Assembly (NCBI RefSeq): GCF_009720625.1
Contig: NZ_CP046266.1
Location: 379,501 to 443,500 of the forward strand
Length of the DNA stretch: 64,000 nt
Direction: 5' to 3'
Source of the DNA: Metabacillus sediminilitoris
Lineage (GTDB): Bacteria; Bacillota; Bacilli; Bacillales; Bacillaceae
Of the stretch, positions 43,139-52,019 are shown in pieces. A model generated the notes under the pieces. That model saw only the letters and a program-made list of their open reading frames with translations. It was not told where the DNA came from and did not search any database. Positions within the stretch are counted from its first letter, which is position 1. Each line of letters opens with the position of its first letter. Position numbers and translations under genes: made by a program.

Positions 43139-44116
43139 GTGGCTAGATTATTTTCAATAGGAGAAGTGCTAATCGATTTTATTCCTGCACAAAAAGGAAA
43201 AGCATTAAAAGATGTCTTTTCATTTGAGCGAGCACCAGGAGGGGCACCTGCAAATGTAGTAGCAGCTGTTGCGAAATTTGGCGGGAATGCTTCAATGATT
43301 ACAAAACTTGGATCTGATGCATTTGGTGACTTCCTCATTGATACACTAAATGAAGTTGGCGTAAATACGAATTATGTATACAGAACAAATGAAGCTAATA
43401 CAGCATTAGCATTTGTTTCGTTAAAAGAAGATGGAGAAAGAGATTTTTCTTTTTATCGCAATCCATCAGCGGACTTACTATTGTCAGAGGAAGAGATTGG
43501 TGAGAACTGGTTTAATGAAGGAGATATCCTTCATTTCTGTTCGGTCGATTTAGTTGAAAGTCCTATGAAGCAAGCTCACGCTAAAGCTATCCGTTCGGCA
43601 AAGGAAAAGGGTGCGATCATTAGTTTTGATCCAAATGTTCGCTTACCGTTATGGAAAGACCCGCAAGATTGTAGAAAAACGATTCTTCAGTTTATTCCAG
43701 AAGCACATCTCGTAAAAATTTCTGATGAAGAATTAGAATTTATTACAGGAATAGCGAATGAGAATGAAGCGATTCACTCATTATTTGTTGGTGACGTAAA
43801 AGCAGTCATTTATACGAGAGGTTCACAAGGGGCCGATCTCTATGTGAATGGAAAATGCTACAGTTCATCTGGCTTTGGCGTTACTGTTGAGGATACAACA
43901 GGTGCAGGTGATGCATTCATCGGAGGATTTTTATTTAAATTATTAGAGAAAAATGCATCTGTCCCTCAATTAATGAAGACTTTACAGGAAGAAAATCAGG
44001 AAATACTATCATTTGCAAATGCAAGTGGTGCTTTAACAACAACAGGAAAAGGGGCTATTTCAGCATTACCGACAAAGGAAGATATTTATCAACTAATTAA
44101 GAAAAATAGTAACTAA
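43139..44116 (+). CDS. scrK: Fructokinase (PfkB family)
   Basis: A 325-residue ribokinase-fold enzyme with PfkB signature 1 (APGGAPANVVAAVAKFGG) and signature 2 (VEDTTGAGDAFIGGFLF, catalytic Asp in GAGD). It phosphorylates fructose released by ScrB to fructose-6-phosphate. GTG start at 43139 with AGAGGTG eight bases before. Last gene of the sucrose operon; a terminator follows. Confidence 0.92.
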   Translation: MARLFSIGEVLIDFIPAQKGKALKDVFSFERAPGGAPANVVAAVAKFGGNASMITKLGSDAFGDFLIDTLNEVGVNTNYVYRTNEANTALAFVSLKEDGERDFSFYRNPSADLLLSEEEIGENWFNEGDILHFCSVDLVESPMKQAHAKAIRSAKEKGAIISFDPNVRLPLWKDPQDCRKTILQFIPEAHLVKISDEELEFITGIANENEAIHSLFVGDVKAVIYTRGSQGADLYVNGKCYSSSGFGVTVEDTTGAGDAFIGGFLFKLLEKNASVPQLMKTLQEENQEILSFANASGALTTTGKGAISALPTKEDIYQLIKKNSN

Positions 44117-44146
44117 CAGATTTTTAATAAACCATTGATAAACGAA

Positions 44147-44187
44147 AAAGAGGCTGATATGTGCAGGGCATGATTGACAGCCTCTTT
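44147..44187. terminator. Bidirectional terminator after scrK
   Basis: AAAGAGGCTG pairs with CAGCCTCTTT; serves scrK (+) and the small-protein pair (-). Confidence 0.75.
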
Positions 44188-44192
44188 ATTCG

Positions 44193-44324
44193 TTATTTTC
44201 TGTTGTCAGATGATTTTTTCAAAGATTTCGTTGTATTTTGCTTATTAGAAATTGAATCAGATGAACGAATTGTCTTAGCTGGTAAATTATTATTAGGTGC
44301 TGCTTGTTCATTCCAATCAGCCAT
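44193..44324 (-). CDS. Small hydrophilic protein, 43 residues
   Basis: MADWNEQAAPNNNLPAKTIR at the N-terminus, then a Ser/Asn/Lys-rich tail. GAGGTGAT precedes the ATG at 44324 by 7 bases. Second gene of a pair with the 74-residue protein upstream (39-base gap). Composition suggests a forespore or structural minor protein; no family recognised. Confidence 0.6.
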   Translation of the reverse strand: MADWNEQAAPNNNLPAKTIRSSDSISNKQNTTKSLKKSSDNRK

Positions 44325-44363
44325 TTTAGAGATCACCTCACACATGTAAAGTAAGATATTTAC

Positions 44364-44588
44364 TTATTCTTCAACTTCATTTCCTCGCATTAGTTTTTCA
44401 AATGGAGCCATAGTTGGATCTTGTTTGTTTTGCAGATGAAAAGGATTCTTTTCTTGGGCAAACTCAGGATCTGCATTTAATTTAATGCCAATTTGAGATC
44501 CAGCTGTTGCTAATGAATCGTTTATGATTGATTCTTTTTCTCCATCAGGATGAGGAGTTATTACTGAATGTTGATTTCTTCTATCCAT
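44364..44588 (-). CDS. Small hydrophilic protein, 74 residues
   Basis: MDRRNQHSVITPHPDGEKES at the N-terminus, then an acidic, Asn/Gln-rich chain ending MAPFEKLMRGNEVEE. No TM segment, no Cys. Excellent SD (AAAGGAGATGATAAC before the ATG at 44588), so probably a real gene. A sigma-G-like promoter with one mismatch lies upstream, hinting at forespore expression. Function unknown. Confidence 0.65.
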   Translation of the reverse strand: MDRRNQHSVITPHPDGEKESIINDSLATAGSQIGIKLNADPEFAQEKNPFHLQNKQDPTMAPFEKLMRGNEVEE

Positions 44589-44616
44589 GTTATCATCTCC
44601 TTTTTTACCATATTCT

Positions 44617-44645
44617 TAACATCTCTCGTTGAAGAAGAACTATTC
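44617..44645 (-). promoter_or_regulatory. Possible sigma-G/F promoter for the small-protein pair
   Basis: Minus strand: GAATA, 17 bases, GATGTTA. The -35 GHATR matches; the -10 CATnnTA has one mismatch (G for C). Confidence 0.4.
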
Positions 44646-44667
44646 CTATAAAAGAATAAAGAGGATT

Positions 44668-44855
44668 TTGTTGTTTTTAAAACGAAAACTAAACTATTTA
44701 ATGTTGATTGGAGCAGATTGCGAGACAGGTGAGACCCCGCAGGCGTTTACGCCGAGGAGGATCACCGCCCGCCCCGCTAAAAAGCGAGCATCTCTCGCTG
44801 CAATCAACCACACCGCATTACTTGGTAAATAGCAATAAAGTATGCGAAAACAGCC
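44668..44855 (-). repeat. GC-rich palindromic repeat with long shared flanks (copy D, inverted)
   Basis: Core 44703-44809 (GTTGATTGGAGCAGATTGCG ... GCTGCAATCAACC). Reverse-complemented, it aligns to copy B: within the 68 bases starting GGCTGTTTTCGCATAC I count only two differences. An internal segment of about 20 bases (CCCGCTACTCCCGCAGGAGT in copy B) is missing. Orientation is opposite to copies B and C. Confidence 0.85.
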
Positions 44856-44959
44856 TTAATAAAAGAAGGATAGAAGCTAGAGGAACTTGGAATAGTAAGA
44901 ACACATCCATCTTAATAAACAAGCCAATTGATTGCAAAATACTCGGCAAACCACATAAA

Positions 44960-44989
44960 AAAAGAACAATCATAAATGATTGTTCTTTT
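44960..44989 (-). terminator. Terminator overlapping the 3D-domain gene stop
   Basis: AAAAGAACAATCAT pairs with ATGATTGTTCTTTT; on the minus strand it continues into a T-run (CTTTTTTTATG). The first stem bases overlap the stop codon. Confidence 0.8.
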
Positions 44990-46178
44990 AATCTAAAATA
45001 ATAATCTTCACCGTTTTACGGCCCCATTGTCTAGCCTTTGCGCTGTTTGGCATTAATACATCAATTTTATGTCCAATGATGGCACCGCCTGTATCGCCAG
45101 CAATTGCAACACCGTAACCTTCTACCCATACTTTGGATCCGAGAGGAATAACACCAGGATCAACAGCAATGAGCTTCATATTTGGATTTTTTTTGATATT
45201 GTATCCAAGATAGGTGAGGTCACTTTGTGTATCTTCGTGACTATAGGCTGTTGCTGCTACATACAGTTCTTTACCAGATTTAGAAGTTGAAGCTTGTCCT
45301 GATGAAGATGCAGATGGTTTTTTTGCTGTTGAAGGTGGAGCAGAAACCGTTTGTACGACTTTTGCTTGTTCTTTAGCTTTTTTAGCTTTAGCTAATTCCA
45401 CAGCTCTAGCTTTTGCTGCAGCTTCTTCTTTTTGTATTTGAGTTTGAATTGTTTTAATTTGTGATTGTATATTGTTTTTATCCTGTTCAGCAAGGTCGAT
45501 TTCGTTTGCTATCTTAGTATATTTATCCTGCATTGCAACTAATGCAGCGTTTCTTTTTGAAAAATTCTCTTCAAGCTTTGCCTTTTTTTCTTCGATTTCA
45601 GCCTGTTGACTAATGAGGAGCTGTTCTTGTCGATCGATTTCTTTTTTATCTTCCTCAATTTGCTTTAGGTCAGCTTCTTGTTCATCTAAAATATTTTGAT
45701 CCGCATTTAAAAGTGTCGCAACTGCGCCAACCCGTTCAAAGAAATTTCCTAAGCTTTCAGAGTTTACGAGAGTTTCAATGACAATAGATGTATGATCGCT
45801 ATGCTGAAGAGCGACTAATCTTTTTTGCATAATGTCTTCACGCGCATACACCTTGTCCTGTAGAAGGACAATTTCTTCTTTCTTCTGTTCGATGATTTGC
45901 TGAATTTCATCAATTTTACCTTCAACTTGAGCTAAGCTTTGTTGGTTTTGAGAAATATCATTCTCTAAAATTTGTAAATTTTCTTGAATACTTTTCACTT
46001 CTTCATGAACAGCTTGCTGTTCTTTTTCCTTTTGAAGAATGGTTTGTTGATTCTGCTCTAGCTGTTCCTCCGCACTATGTAAAGTGTCTTTAGTTGATGC
46101 TGCATTTGCCACATTAGTAAAAGGTAATAATAATAGAAGGATACAAAGTGTGGCAATTGTTCGCTTTAAAGCCCGCAT
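44988..46178 (-). CDS. Secreted 3D-domain cell-wall protein with N-terminal coiled coil
   Basis: A 396-residue protein: Sec signal peptide (MRALKRTIATLCILLLLLPF, cleavage after ANA), a long coiled coil (about 28-255) of the PcsB/CwlO type, a Ser/Ala/Lys linker and a C-terminal 3D domain (about 305-396). The catalytic-type Asp residues lie in AVDPGVIPLGSKVWVEGYG, AGDTGGAI and HKIDVLMPN. 3D domains share the MltA-like lytic fold; Bacillus relatives are YocH-like hydrolases and Sps/resuscitation-type factors. It likely cuts peptidoglycan outside the cell. Monocistronic. Confidence 0.88.
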   Translation of the reverse strand: MRALKRTIATLCILLLLLPFTNVANAASTKDTLHSAEEQLEQNQQTILQKEKEQQAVHEEVKSIQENLQILENDISQNQQSLAQVEGKIDEIQQIIEQKKEEIVLLQDKVYAREDIMQKRLVALQHSDHTSIVIETLVNSESLGNFFERVGAVATLLNADQNILDEQEADLKQIEEDKKEIDRQEQLLISQQAEIEEKKAKLEENFSKRNAALVAMQDKYTKIANEIDLAEQDKNNIQSQIKTIQTQIQKEEAAAKARAVELAKAKKAKEQAKVVQTVSAPPSTAKKPSASSSGQASTSKSGKELYVAATAYSHEDTQSDLTYLGYNIKKNPNMKLIAVDPGVIPLGSKVWVEGYGVAIAGDTGGAIIGHKIDVLMPNSAKARQWGRKTVKIIILD

Positions 46179-46273
46179 AAAGCAACCCCTTTCTCGTATA
46201 TAGTTATAACATAGAAAGGGGCTGTTTTAGGTTACAATTAGATTAAATATTCATCCAATTTATTCCTGTTATT

Positions 46274-47518
46274 CTATTTATTCTCTTTTTGCCACATAAC
46301 TAGCATGTGATCGGTTGGTAATAGAAATGCTAGAATTCCCACTATAGGTAATAAGGCAACCGTTATCATCGTAGGTGTTAATCCAACAAAATCGATCATC
46401 GCACCTAATGCAATTGATCCGATTGCACCCATTCCAAAAGCAAGACCTACAGTTAAACCTGACATTGTACCAATTTTTCCAGGAACGAGTTCTTGGGCAT
46501 AAACAACGGTAACAGAAAAGCTAGACATTAAGACGAATCCGATCAAAGCTAACAAAATAATTGATACGGTAGCATTAACAAAAGGCAAAATAATTGTGAG
46601 TGGTACTGCTGAAAGCAACGAAATAATGATAATATTCCGTTTACCATATTTATCAGCTAAAGGTCCCCCAAAGAATGTACCGACAGCGCCCATTAGTAAG
46701 AAAATAAAAATATATACTTGTGATTGAGCAATTGTTAAATGATATTTATCGATTGCATAAAACGTATAGAAGTTTGAAATGGCACTCACATACCAGGAGC
46801 GTGCAAAAATAAGGAAAATAATAATGATTAGTGCTGTAATAATCGATTTGGATATAGCCTCGTTTTTCACTTTCGGTTCGGTTTTTGGTTTACTAGCAGT
46901 ATTAGTAATAGATAAACGTCTAGAATACCAGATAGCAATATACGTTAATAATCCAACTGCGATTGCCGCTACAATCGTAAACCAAATTGCACCAAACTGA
47001 CCAAGCGGTACTAAAATTAAAGCTGTAATGAGCGGGGCAAGCGCTTGACCGCTGTTACCACCAACTTGATAAATCGATTGTGCCAATCCACGCCGTTTTC
47101 CCGCTGCCATATAAGCAACCCTTGATCCTTCTGGATGAAAAATCGCAGATCCTAATCCGATAAAAATGACAGATAGAAGGATGGTTAAAAACGATGGTGC
47201 AAAGGCTAAACCAAGAATTCCGAGCAAACTGCTCGTTAATCCAATTGGTAAAGCGTATGGCATTGGTTTTTTATCGGCATAAAAGCCAACAACAGGCTGC
47301 ATTACTGACGAAACCATATTTAAGGCAAATGCGATCAACCCGAGTTGAGTAAAGCTTAGACCCATCGAACCTTCTAAAATTGGGAACATCGCAGGAATAA
47401 TGGCTTGGATACTATCATTTAAAAGATGACAAAGACTAATAATAAATAAAATATTGTAAACGGTCTTTGTCTCCTGTTGTGTTTTCACAGGTTGTTTTGT
47501 TATTGAAGCTATAGACAT
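46274..47518 (-). CDS. MFS transporter, fosmidomycin resistance (Fsr) family
   Basis: A 414-residue, 12-TM protein with the Fsr-type N-terminus SLCHLLNDSIQAIIPAMFPI, FIGLGSAIFHPEGSRVAYMA (family signature FHPEGSR) and a typical loop to the second half. Relatives export fosmidomycin or similar phosphonates with protons. The ATG at 47518 follows AAGGAG. No terminator is obvious; a clear separation from the Fe-type ABC operon upstream (115 bases). Confidence 0.87.
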   Translation of the reverse strand: MSIASITKQPVKTQQETKTVYNILFIISLCHLLNDSIQAIIPAMFPILEGSMGLSFTQLGLIAFALNMVSSVMQPVVGFYADKKPMPYALPIGLTSSLLGILGLAFAPSFLTILLSVIFIGLGSAIFHPEGSRVAYMAAGKRRGLAQSIYQVGGNSGQALAPLITALILVPLGQFGAIWFTIVAAIAVGLLTYIAIWYSRRLSITNTASKPKTEPKVKNEAISKSIITALIIIIFLIFARSWYVSAISNFYTFYAIDKYHLTIAQSQVYIFIFLLMGAVGTFFGGPLADKYGKRNIIIISLLSAVPLTIILPFVNATVSIILLALIGFVLMSSFSVTVVYAQELVPGKIGTMSGLTVGLAFGMGAIGSIALGAMIDFVGLTPTMITVALLPIVGILAFLLPTDHMLVMWQKENK

Positions 47519-47632
47519 ATTACTCCTTCTTCCTCGTGAATTTATTTTTCCATCTCACTAATTTCCCCAATAATCATATTATTGTAAATACAAGGAAAAA
47601 ATTCAAGAGGATAAGAGAATAGTAAATGAGGA

Positions 47633-48712
47633 TTAACGAAAAGTAACTGCTGGTTTATCTGATTTTATTGTTTGTTTTAGATTTATATAAACGAAATCAT
47701 CAACATGAAAAGGATCATATTGAGAATCCTCATGAATGGTGATTAGCTCTGGACCAATATCAACTGTATAATGAATTTCTTTCCCTTGATATTGAACATT
47801 TTTAATCGTTCCTTCAATGCCTTCTCCTGTATATGATAGTGAAAATTGCTCTGGTCTAATCGGACAAAGATCTTTTTTCCTTAAATCTGCTGACACATCC
47901 AATTTAGCCCAATGTGAATGAATGTTCTTGTAAGAGGGCTTAAAGGTAGTGGCATCCACCCATTCACCATGAATCAAATTTGCTTTACCTACAAATGTTG
48001 CAACAAACTCGGTATTTGGCTTGTCATAAATTTCTCGAGGGGTACCAACTTGTTGAATTTGTCCATTGTTCATGACAACAATTCTGTCTGCCAATGCAAG
48101 TGCTTCATCTTGATCATGTGTTACATAAACAATGGATGCTCTTGTCACTTTATGAAGACTTTGTATTTCACGTCTCATTTCCATTCTTAATTCTGCATCT
48201 AAACTGCTTAAAGGTTCATCCATAAGTAATAACGCAGGTTTTGGAGCAATTGCCCTTGCTAGAGCAACTCGCTGTTTTTGTCCCCCTGATAATTCATGTG
48301 GCATTCTCTCTGCAAAGCTTTGAAGTTCTACAATGTTTAAAACCTCTTTAAGCCTATTTTCAATATTTATTTTAAGATCATCTTGTAAAAATCGATGATG
48401 AAGCAGTGGAAACCTAATATGATCTTTTACATTCATATGCGGCCATAATGCAAATGATTGAAAAACCATACCGATATTTCTTTTTTCAGGTGGTGTTGAT
48501 TGGTTTTTCTCACTAACTAGTTGATGATCAATAAAAATCTCACCCTCTGATGGTGTATCAAATCCAGCTAATAGTTTAAGCAAAGTCGTTTTTCCACAAC
48601 CTGAAGGGCCTAGAATGGCAATGAATTCTCCAGTTTTAATTGATAAGGTAATGGATTTTAATGCATGTGTTGATCCGAAAAATTTGCTAACATTTTTAAT
48701 TTCTGTCGTCAT
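47633..48712 (-). CDS. Fe(III)-type ABC transporter ATPase
   Basis: A 359-residue FbpC/PotA-like ATPase: Walker A GPSGCGKTTLLKLL (about 34), Q-loop FQSFALWPHMNV, signature ELSGGQKQRVALARA, Walker B LLLMDEPLSSLD and H-loop YVTHDQDEA. A C-terminal TOBE-like domain follows (about 240-359). ATG 48712 overlaps the permease end by 17 bases, implying translational coupling. Energises the FbpB-type permease. Confidence 0.9.
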   Translation of the reverse strand: MTTEIKNVSKFFGSTHALKSITLSIKTGEFIAILGPSGCGKTTLLKLLAGFDTPSEGEIFIDHQLVSEKNQSTPPEKRNIGMVFQSFALWPHMNVKDHIRFPLLHHRFLQDDLKINIENRLKEVLNIVELQSFAERMPHELSGGQKQRVALARAIAPKPALLLMDEPLSSLDAELRMEMRREIQSLHKVTRASIVYVTHDQDEALALADRIVVMNNGQIQQVGTPREIYDKPNTEFVATFVGKANLIHGEWVDATTFKPSYKNIHSHWAKLDVSADLRKKDLCPIRPEQFSLSYTGEGIEGTIKNVQYQGKEIHYTVDIGPELITIHEDSQYDPFHVDDFVYINLKQTIKSDKPAVTFR

Positions 48713-50423
48713 TAGGTAACACCTTTCTTTCCCAATACTTTTGAAATAGAAAAATAATTATAAATCCAATTAGGATAAGCAATACGATGATCGTTGAAAA
48801 AGCAGTTGAATATGTTGTATTTCCAGCTTGTTCAAAATTAAAAATGACAAGACCAATTGTTTCCGAGCCGCTAGACCAGAGTAGAGAAGAGACAGTTAAT
48901 TCAGTTAGGGCAGTTAAGAAAACAAGAAAAGCTCCGCTTAATAAGCCTGGTAAGATAAGTGGAATCAAAATTTTTCGCCATTTGTAATAGGGAGAAGCCC
49001 CGCTTGTTCTGGCAGCATCCTCCATTGAACCATCTATTTGTAAGAGAGAGGTTACACTCCCTCTAATTTGCAGAATTAGAAATCTGGTGATATATGCGAT
49101 ATAAAGGATAAAAATTGATCCATATATGCCTGGGTTCCAACCGGGAATAGGTTCTAACCATGTAAAGATCATGGCAAGTGCTAAAACTGTACCAGGAAGT
49201 GCATATGGAAGTCCGACCATAACTTCTATCGATTTATTTAATAAAGATGGTTTTCTAACACGTATATAAGCAATATATGTCCCAACAAATAGTCCTATCA
49301 ATGTCACAATAAATGCAAGTTGTAAACTATTTTGAATAGCTCCTTGCACCTTCGAGCTAGAGAATAAAATAAATTCGTAATGTTTAAAGCTAATATTTTG
49401 CAAGTTGAAATCCAATCCGTATGCCTTTATTAAGGATGTGGAAGCCATGGATAGAAGAGGAACTAGACTCGTCACAATTAAGAAGGTCCATAACAATGTT
49501 TCTATTATTAACCTCATTCTTCCAGGTAATATCACGCGTGGTTCTTTGTCTACTCTAGAAGTTTCAATTTGTTTAGATCGCCGAAGCAGCAACCATTGAA
49601 AAAAGGTACCGATGATAGCGAATATCCCTAAAATGACGGATAATGCCGCACCTTTTGCAAAAGCAGAAGGCCCGAATCCAATAATTTGTTCATAAATATA
49701 TGTACTTAAAACACGAATATTAGCTGGTATTCCTAAAAAAGCTGGAATGCCAAAGTTATCAAGGCTTGCTAAAAATGCTAAGAGCCCACCGCTTGCAATT
49801 CCTGGGAGAGCTAGAGGTATTGTTATTTTTCTAAGTGAAATATATTTAGATCCACCAGATACTTTTGCTGCCATCTCTAGTTCTCTTGGTATTTTTCTTA
49901 GTACACTACCAGATAATAAGTAAACTAATGGATAATGAGAAATTCCCATTACTAAAATAATGCCTGTTAAACTATATAAATTCATAGGCTGTATATGACC
50001 TGGCAGAATGTTTAATAGTTTAGCAACAGGACCATTAACCCCCATAAATTGTGTCCAAGCAAGTGTTGTAATATAAGATGGAATAACGAAAGGTAAAAAA
50101 ATAAATAGATTCAACAGTTTTTTATGACGTACATTTGTATATGCTACTATCCAGGCAGTTAGCAGGCCGAGAAAGACAGAAATAATTGTAGAGCCAGTAA
50201 CAATGATGATTGTATTGTAGATTGTCTTCCAGGTTACAGGGTTTTTTAATACCTCAACATAATGGCTGAGGCTTAAGCCGTTTTCAGAGCTAAGGCTTAA
50301 CAAAACTAGTCTAATAATCGGTATGAAAAAGACGAGGAAAACTAAGAAGAATACAAATATCTTAAAAAAAGAAGGGGAATACTTTGTGAAAAGATTCCCC
50401 GAAGTGATTGCGGATCTTGCCAT
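48696..50423 (-). CDS. Fe(III)-type ABC transporter permease (fused, two halves)
   Basis: A 575-residue protein, about 12 TM segments, made of two permease halves, each with an EAA loop: MAAKVSGGSKYISLRKITIP (about 185) and MEDAARTSGASPYYKWRKIL (about 470). This fused form is typical of FbpB/AfuB iron or 2-aminoethylphosphonate importers. It lies 21 bases after the binding-protein gene. Confidence 0.9.
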   Translation of the reverse strand: MARSAITSGNLFTKYSPSFFKIFVFFLVFLVFFIPIIRLVLLSLSSENGLSLSHYVEVLKNPVTWKTIYNTIIIVTGSTIISVFLGLLTAWIVAYTNVRHKKLLNLFIFLPFVIPSYITTLAWTQFMGVNGPVAKLLNILPGHIQPMNLYSLTGIILVMGISHYPLVYLLSGSVLRKIPRELEMAAKVSGGSKYISLRKITIPLALPGIASGGLLAFLASLDNFGIPAFLGIPANIRVLSTYIYEQIIGFGPSAFAKGAALSVILGIFAIIGTFFQWLLLRRSKQIETSRVDKEPRVILPGRMRLIIETLLWTFLIVTSLVPLLSMASTSLIKAYGLDFNLQNISFKHYEFILFSSSKVQGAIQNSLQLAFIVTLIGLFVGTYIAYIRVRKPSLLNKSIEVMVGLPYALPGTVLALAMIFTWLEPIPGWNPGIYGSIFILYIAYITRFLILQIRGSVTSLLQIDGSMEDAARTSGASPYYKWRKILIPLILPGLLSGAFLVFLTALTELTVSSLLWSSGSETIGLVIFNFEQAGNTTYSTAFSTIIVLLILIGFIIIFLFQKYWERKVLPNDDRN

Positions 50424-50444
50424 GTTTGACGCCTCATTTCTTAT

Positions 50445-51488
50445 CTATTTATCTCCGAATAAGTTGCTGAATTCTTCCTTATCAGATTCACGTGCCTCAT
50501 ATAATTCGGATAAATCAGCTTCTAAAACATTCATTTCCTCAATGGTTTTTAGTCCTTCAGGAGCATCAATTCCGTTGCGGATTGGTGTGTAGCCTATTTC
50601 TGCTGCAAGCTGTTGACCTTCCTCAGAAAGAACAAAATCTACAAAAGCTTTAGCTGCAGCTTCGTTTTTTGTATTTTTCATGATTGCGATTGGTTCAGTG
50701 ATGACTGGAACACCTTCTTTTGGATAAATAAGATCGATTGGTGAACCATCTGCTTTAGCACGAGCAACAAGATAATCAACAATCATGCCATAAGATTTTT
50801 CACCTGCAGCAACTGCTTGTTGAACAGCACCATTTCCTTCTGTGATCATCACTTCGTTTTTCTTTAAGCCTTCATAGAAATCCCAATTGAATTCGCCATT
50901 TCTTGTGAAAACACCTAGGTTATAGGCAGCGGCACCAGAATATAAGGGACTTGGCATAACAGCTTGTCCTTTAGCAGCTTCTGAAGCTAACACATTCCAA
51001 GAGTCAGGTAATTCTTTTACCTTTTCTGTATTTACAGCTAAAACTGTAGCCATAACCTTTGTTCCTGTATACATTCCGTCTTTATCTACAAACGATTCAG
51101 GAATTTCATTTGCTTCTTCTGATTTGTAGGATAATAATAAGTCCTCATTTTTTAAATTCTCGTATGTTACGGCATCTGCTACTAGCAAAACATCTGCTTG
51201 TACTTCACCTGCTTTATTTTCTGCAAGGATTTTACTCACAACTTCTTCAGTTCCAGAACGGAAAATCTCGATTTTTACATCTGGATATTTCTCAGTGAAT
51301 GAATCTACGAGCTTTTGCGCATCTTCGTCAGGCTGTGATGTATAAAAAGAAAGATTTCCTTCTATTGTTGTTTGTTCTTCCGATTCATTTTCATTATTCG
51401 CTGTTCCAGTTGTTTCTGTATTACTACTGCATGCTGCTAATAGTAAAAGAATGAACATAAACGTTAATGTTTTTTTGATTATTTTCAT
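50445..51488 (-). CDS. Fe(III)-type ABC transporter substrate-binding lipoprotein
   Basis: A 347-residue type 2 periplasmic-binding-protein (FutA/FbpA-like): lipoprotein signal (FILLLLAACSSN), GNLSFYTSQPDEDAQKLV, FRSGTEEVVSKI, ADVLLVADAVTYENLK, PLYSGAAAYNLG and a C-terminal EEGQQLAAEIGYTPI. Family members bind ferric ion, or organic phosphates in the phosphoglycerate/AEP subset, so the substrate is not certain. No convincing Fur box was seen upstream. SD AGGAGGTC before ATG 51488. Confidence 0.87.
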   Translation of the reverse strand: MKIIKKTLTFMFILLLLAACSSNTETTGTANNENESEEQTTIEGNLSFYTSQPDEDAQKLVDSFTEKYPDVKIEIFRSGTEEVVSKILAENKAGEVQADVLLVADAVTYENLKNEDLLLSYKSEEANEIPESFVDKDGMYTGTKVMATVLAVNTEKVKELPDSWNVLASEAAKGQAVMPSPLYSGAAAYNLGVFTRNGEFNWDFYEGLKKNEVMITEGNGAVQQAVAAGEKSYGMIVDYLVARAKADGSPIDLIYPKEGVPVITEPIAIMKNTKNEAAAKAFVDFVLSEEGQQLAAEIGYTPIRNGIDAPEGLKTIEEMNVLEADLSELYEARESDKEEFSNLFGDK

Positions 51489-51549
51489 TTTGACCTCCTG
51501 TATTAATTCATTGGTTTCTCTTTTTATTCACGTGTGAAAATTGAATAGC

Positions 51550-51567
51550 TTATGTAGTTCTCGCCAT
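51550..51567 (-). CDS. Possible five-codon leader peptide
   Basis: On the minus strand ACAGGAGGTGAA is followed by ATG-GCG-AGA-ACT-ACA-TAA (MARTT). The SD is almost a duplicate of the one before the binding-protein gene 60 bases on. Either a leader peptide tuning the Fe-type operon or a chance SD duplication. Confidence 0.3.
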   Translation of the reverse strand: MARTT

Positions 51568-51689
51568 TTCACCTCCTGTAGTATAAGTCTAGTAATTCAT
51601 TATTAAGAGTGGTTAAACAAAAGGTTTTTATTTTGTTAAGTATGTGTAAATATGAAAAATCGTAAGATGTGGAGATTTATAGAGAAAAT

Positions 51690-51729
51690 AAAAGACTGTC
51701 TTTTAGTGGTGATAAAAGAAAGTCTTTTA
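51690..51729. other. Isolated inverted repeat in a 530-base gap
   Basis: AAAAGACT-G-TCTTTTA pairs with TAAAAGA-A-AGTCTTTT. No adjacent gene end explains it. The rest of 51568-52019 shows no gene. Confidence 0.4.
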
Positions 51730-52019
51730 GGTTAATCGTTTGTGATTAACTATTGCTTTGTATAAACATCGCATAGGGAGTGATAGAACAATTTAGGGAG
51801 AGTCGAGCTTCTGAAATGGCCATACTTAATGTAGCAATCGTTGCAAATTTTTAATAATCCAAGGAAGTTTATCATAAAGATAATGAAGAAAGTATTATAC
51901 CTTGTACATAGTCTCATTCTTTGGTGTGATCACCTATTTCTGGTAAACTATTAAAAACGCTTCCATTCTTTTTTTTGTAAATGCTTGGTTATATGTAATT
52001 ACTAGCTTGGAGGACAGAT

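Noticed and set aside
44161..44349. 62-codon frame on the plus strand after scrK
   Set aside because: Overlaps a well-supported 43-residue minus-strand gene and the terminator; no SD.
44629..45001. Two plus-strand frames over repeat copy D
   Set aside because: They translate the GC-rich repeat and its flanks; no SD and no family resemblance.
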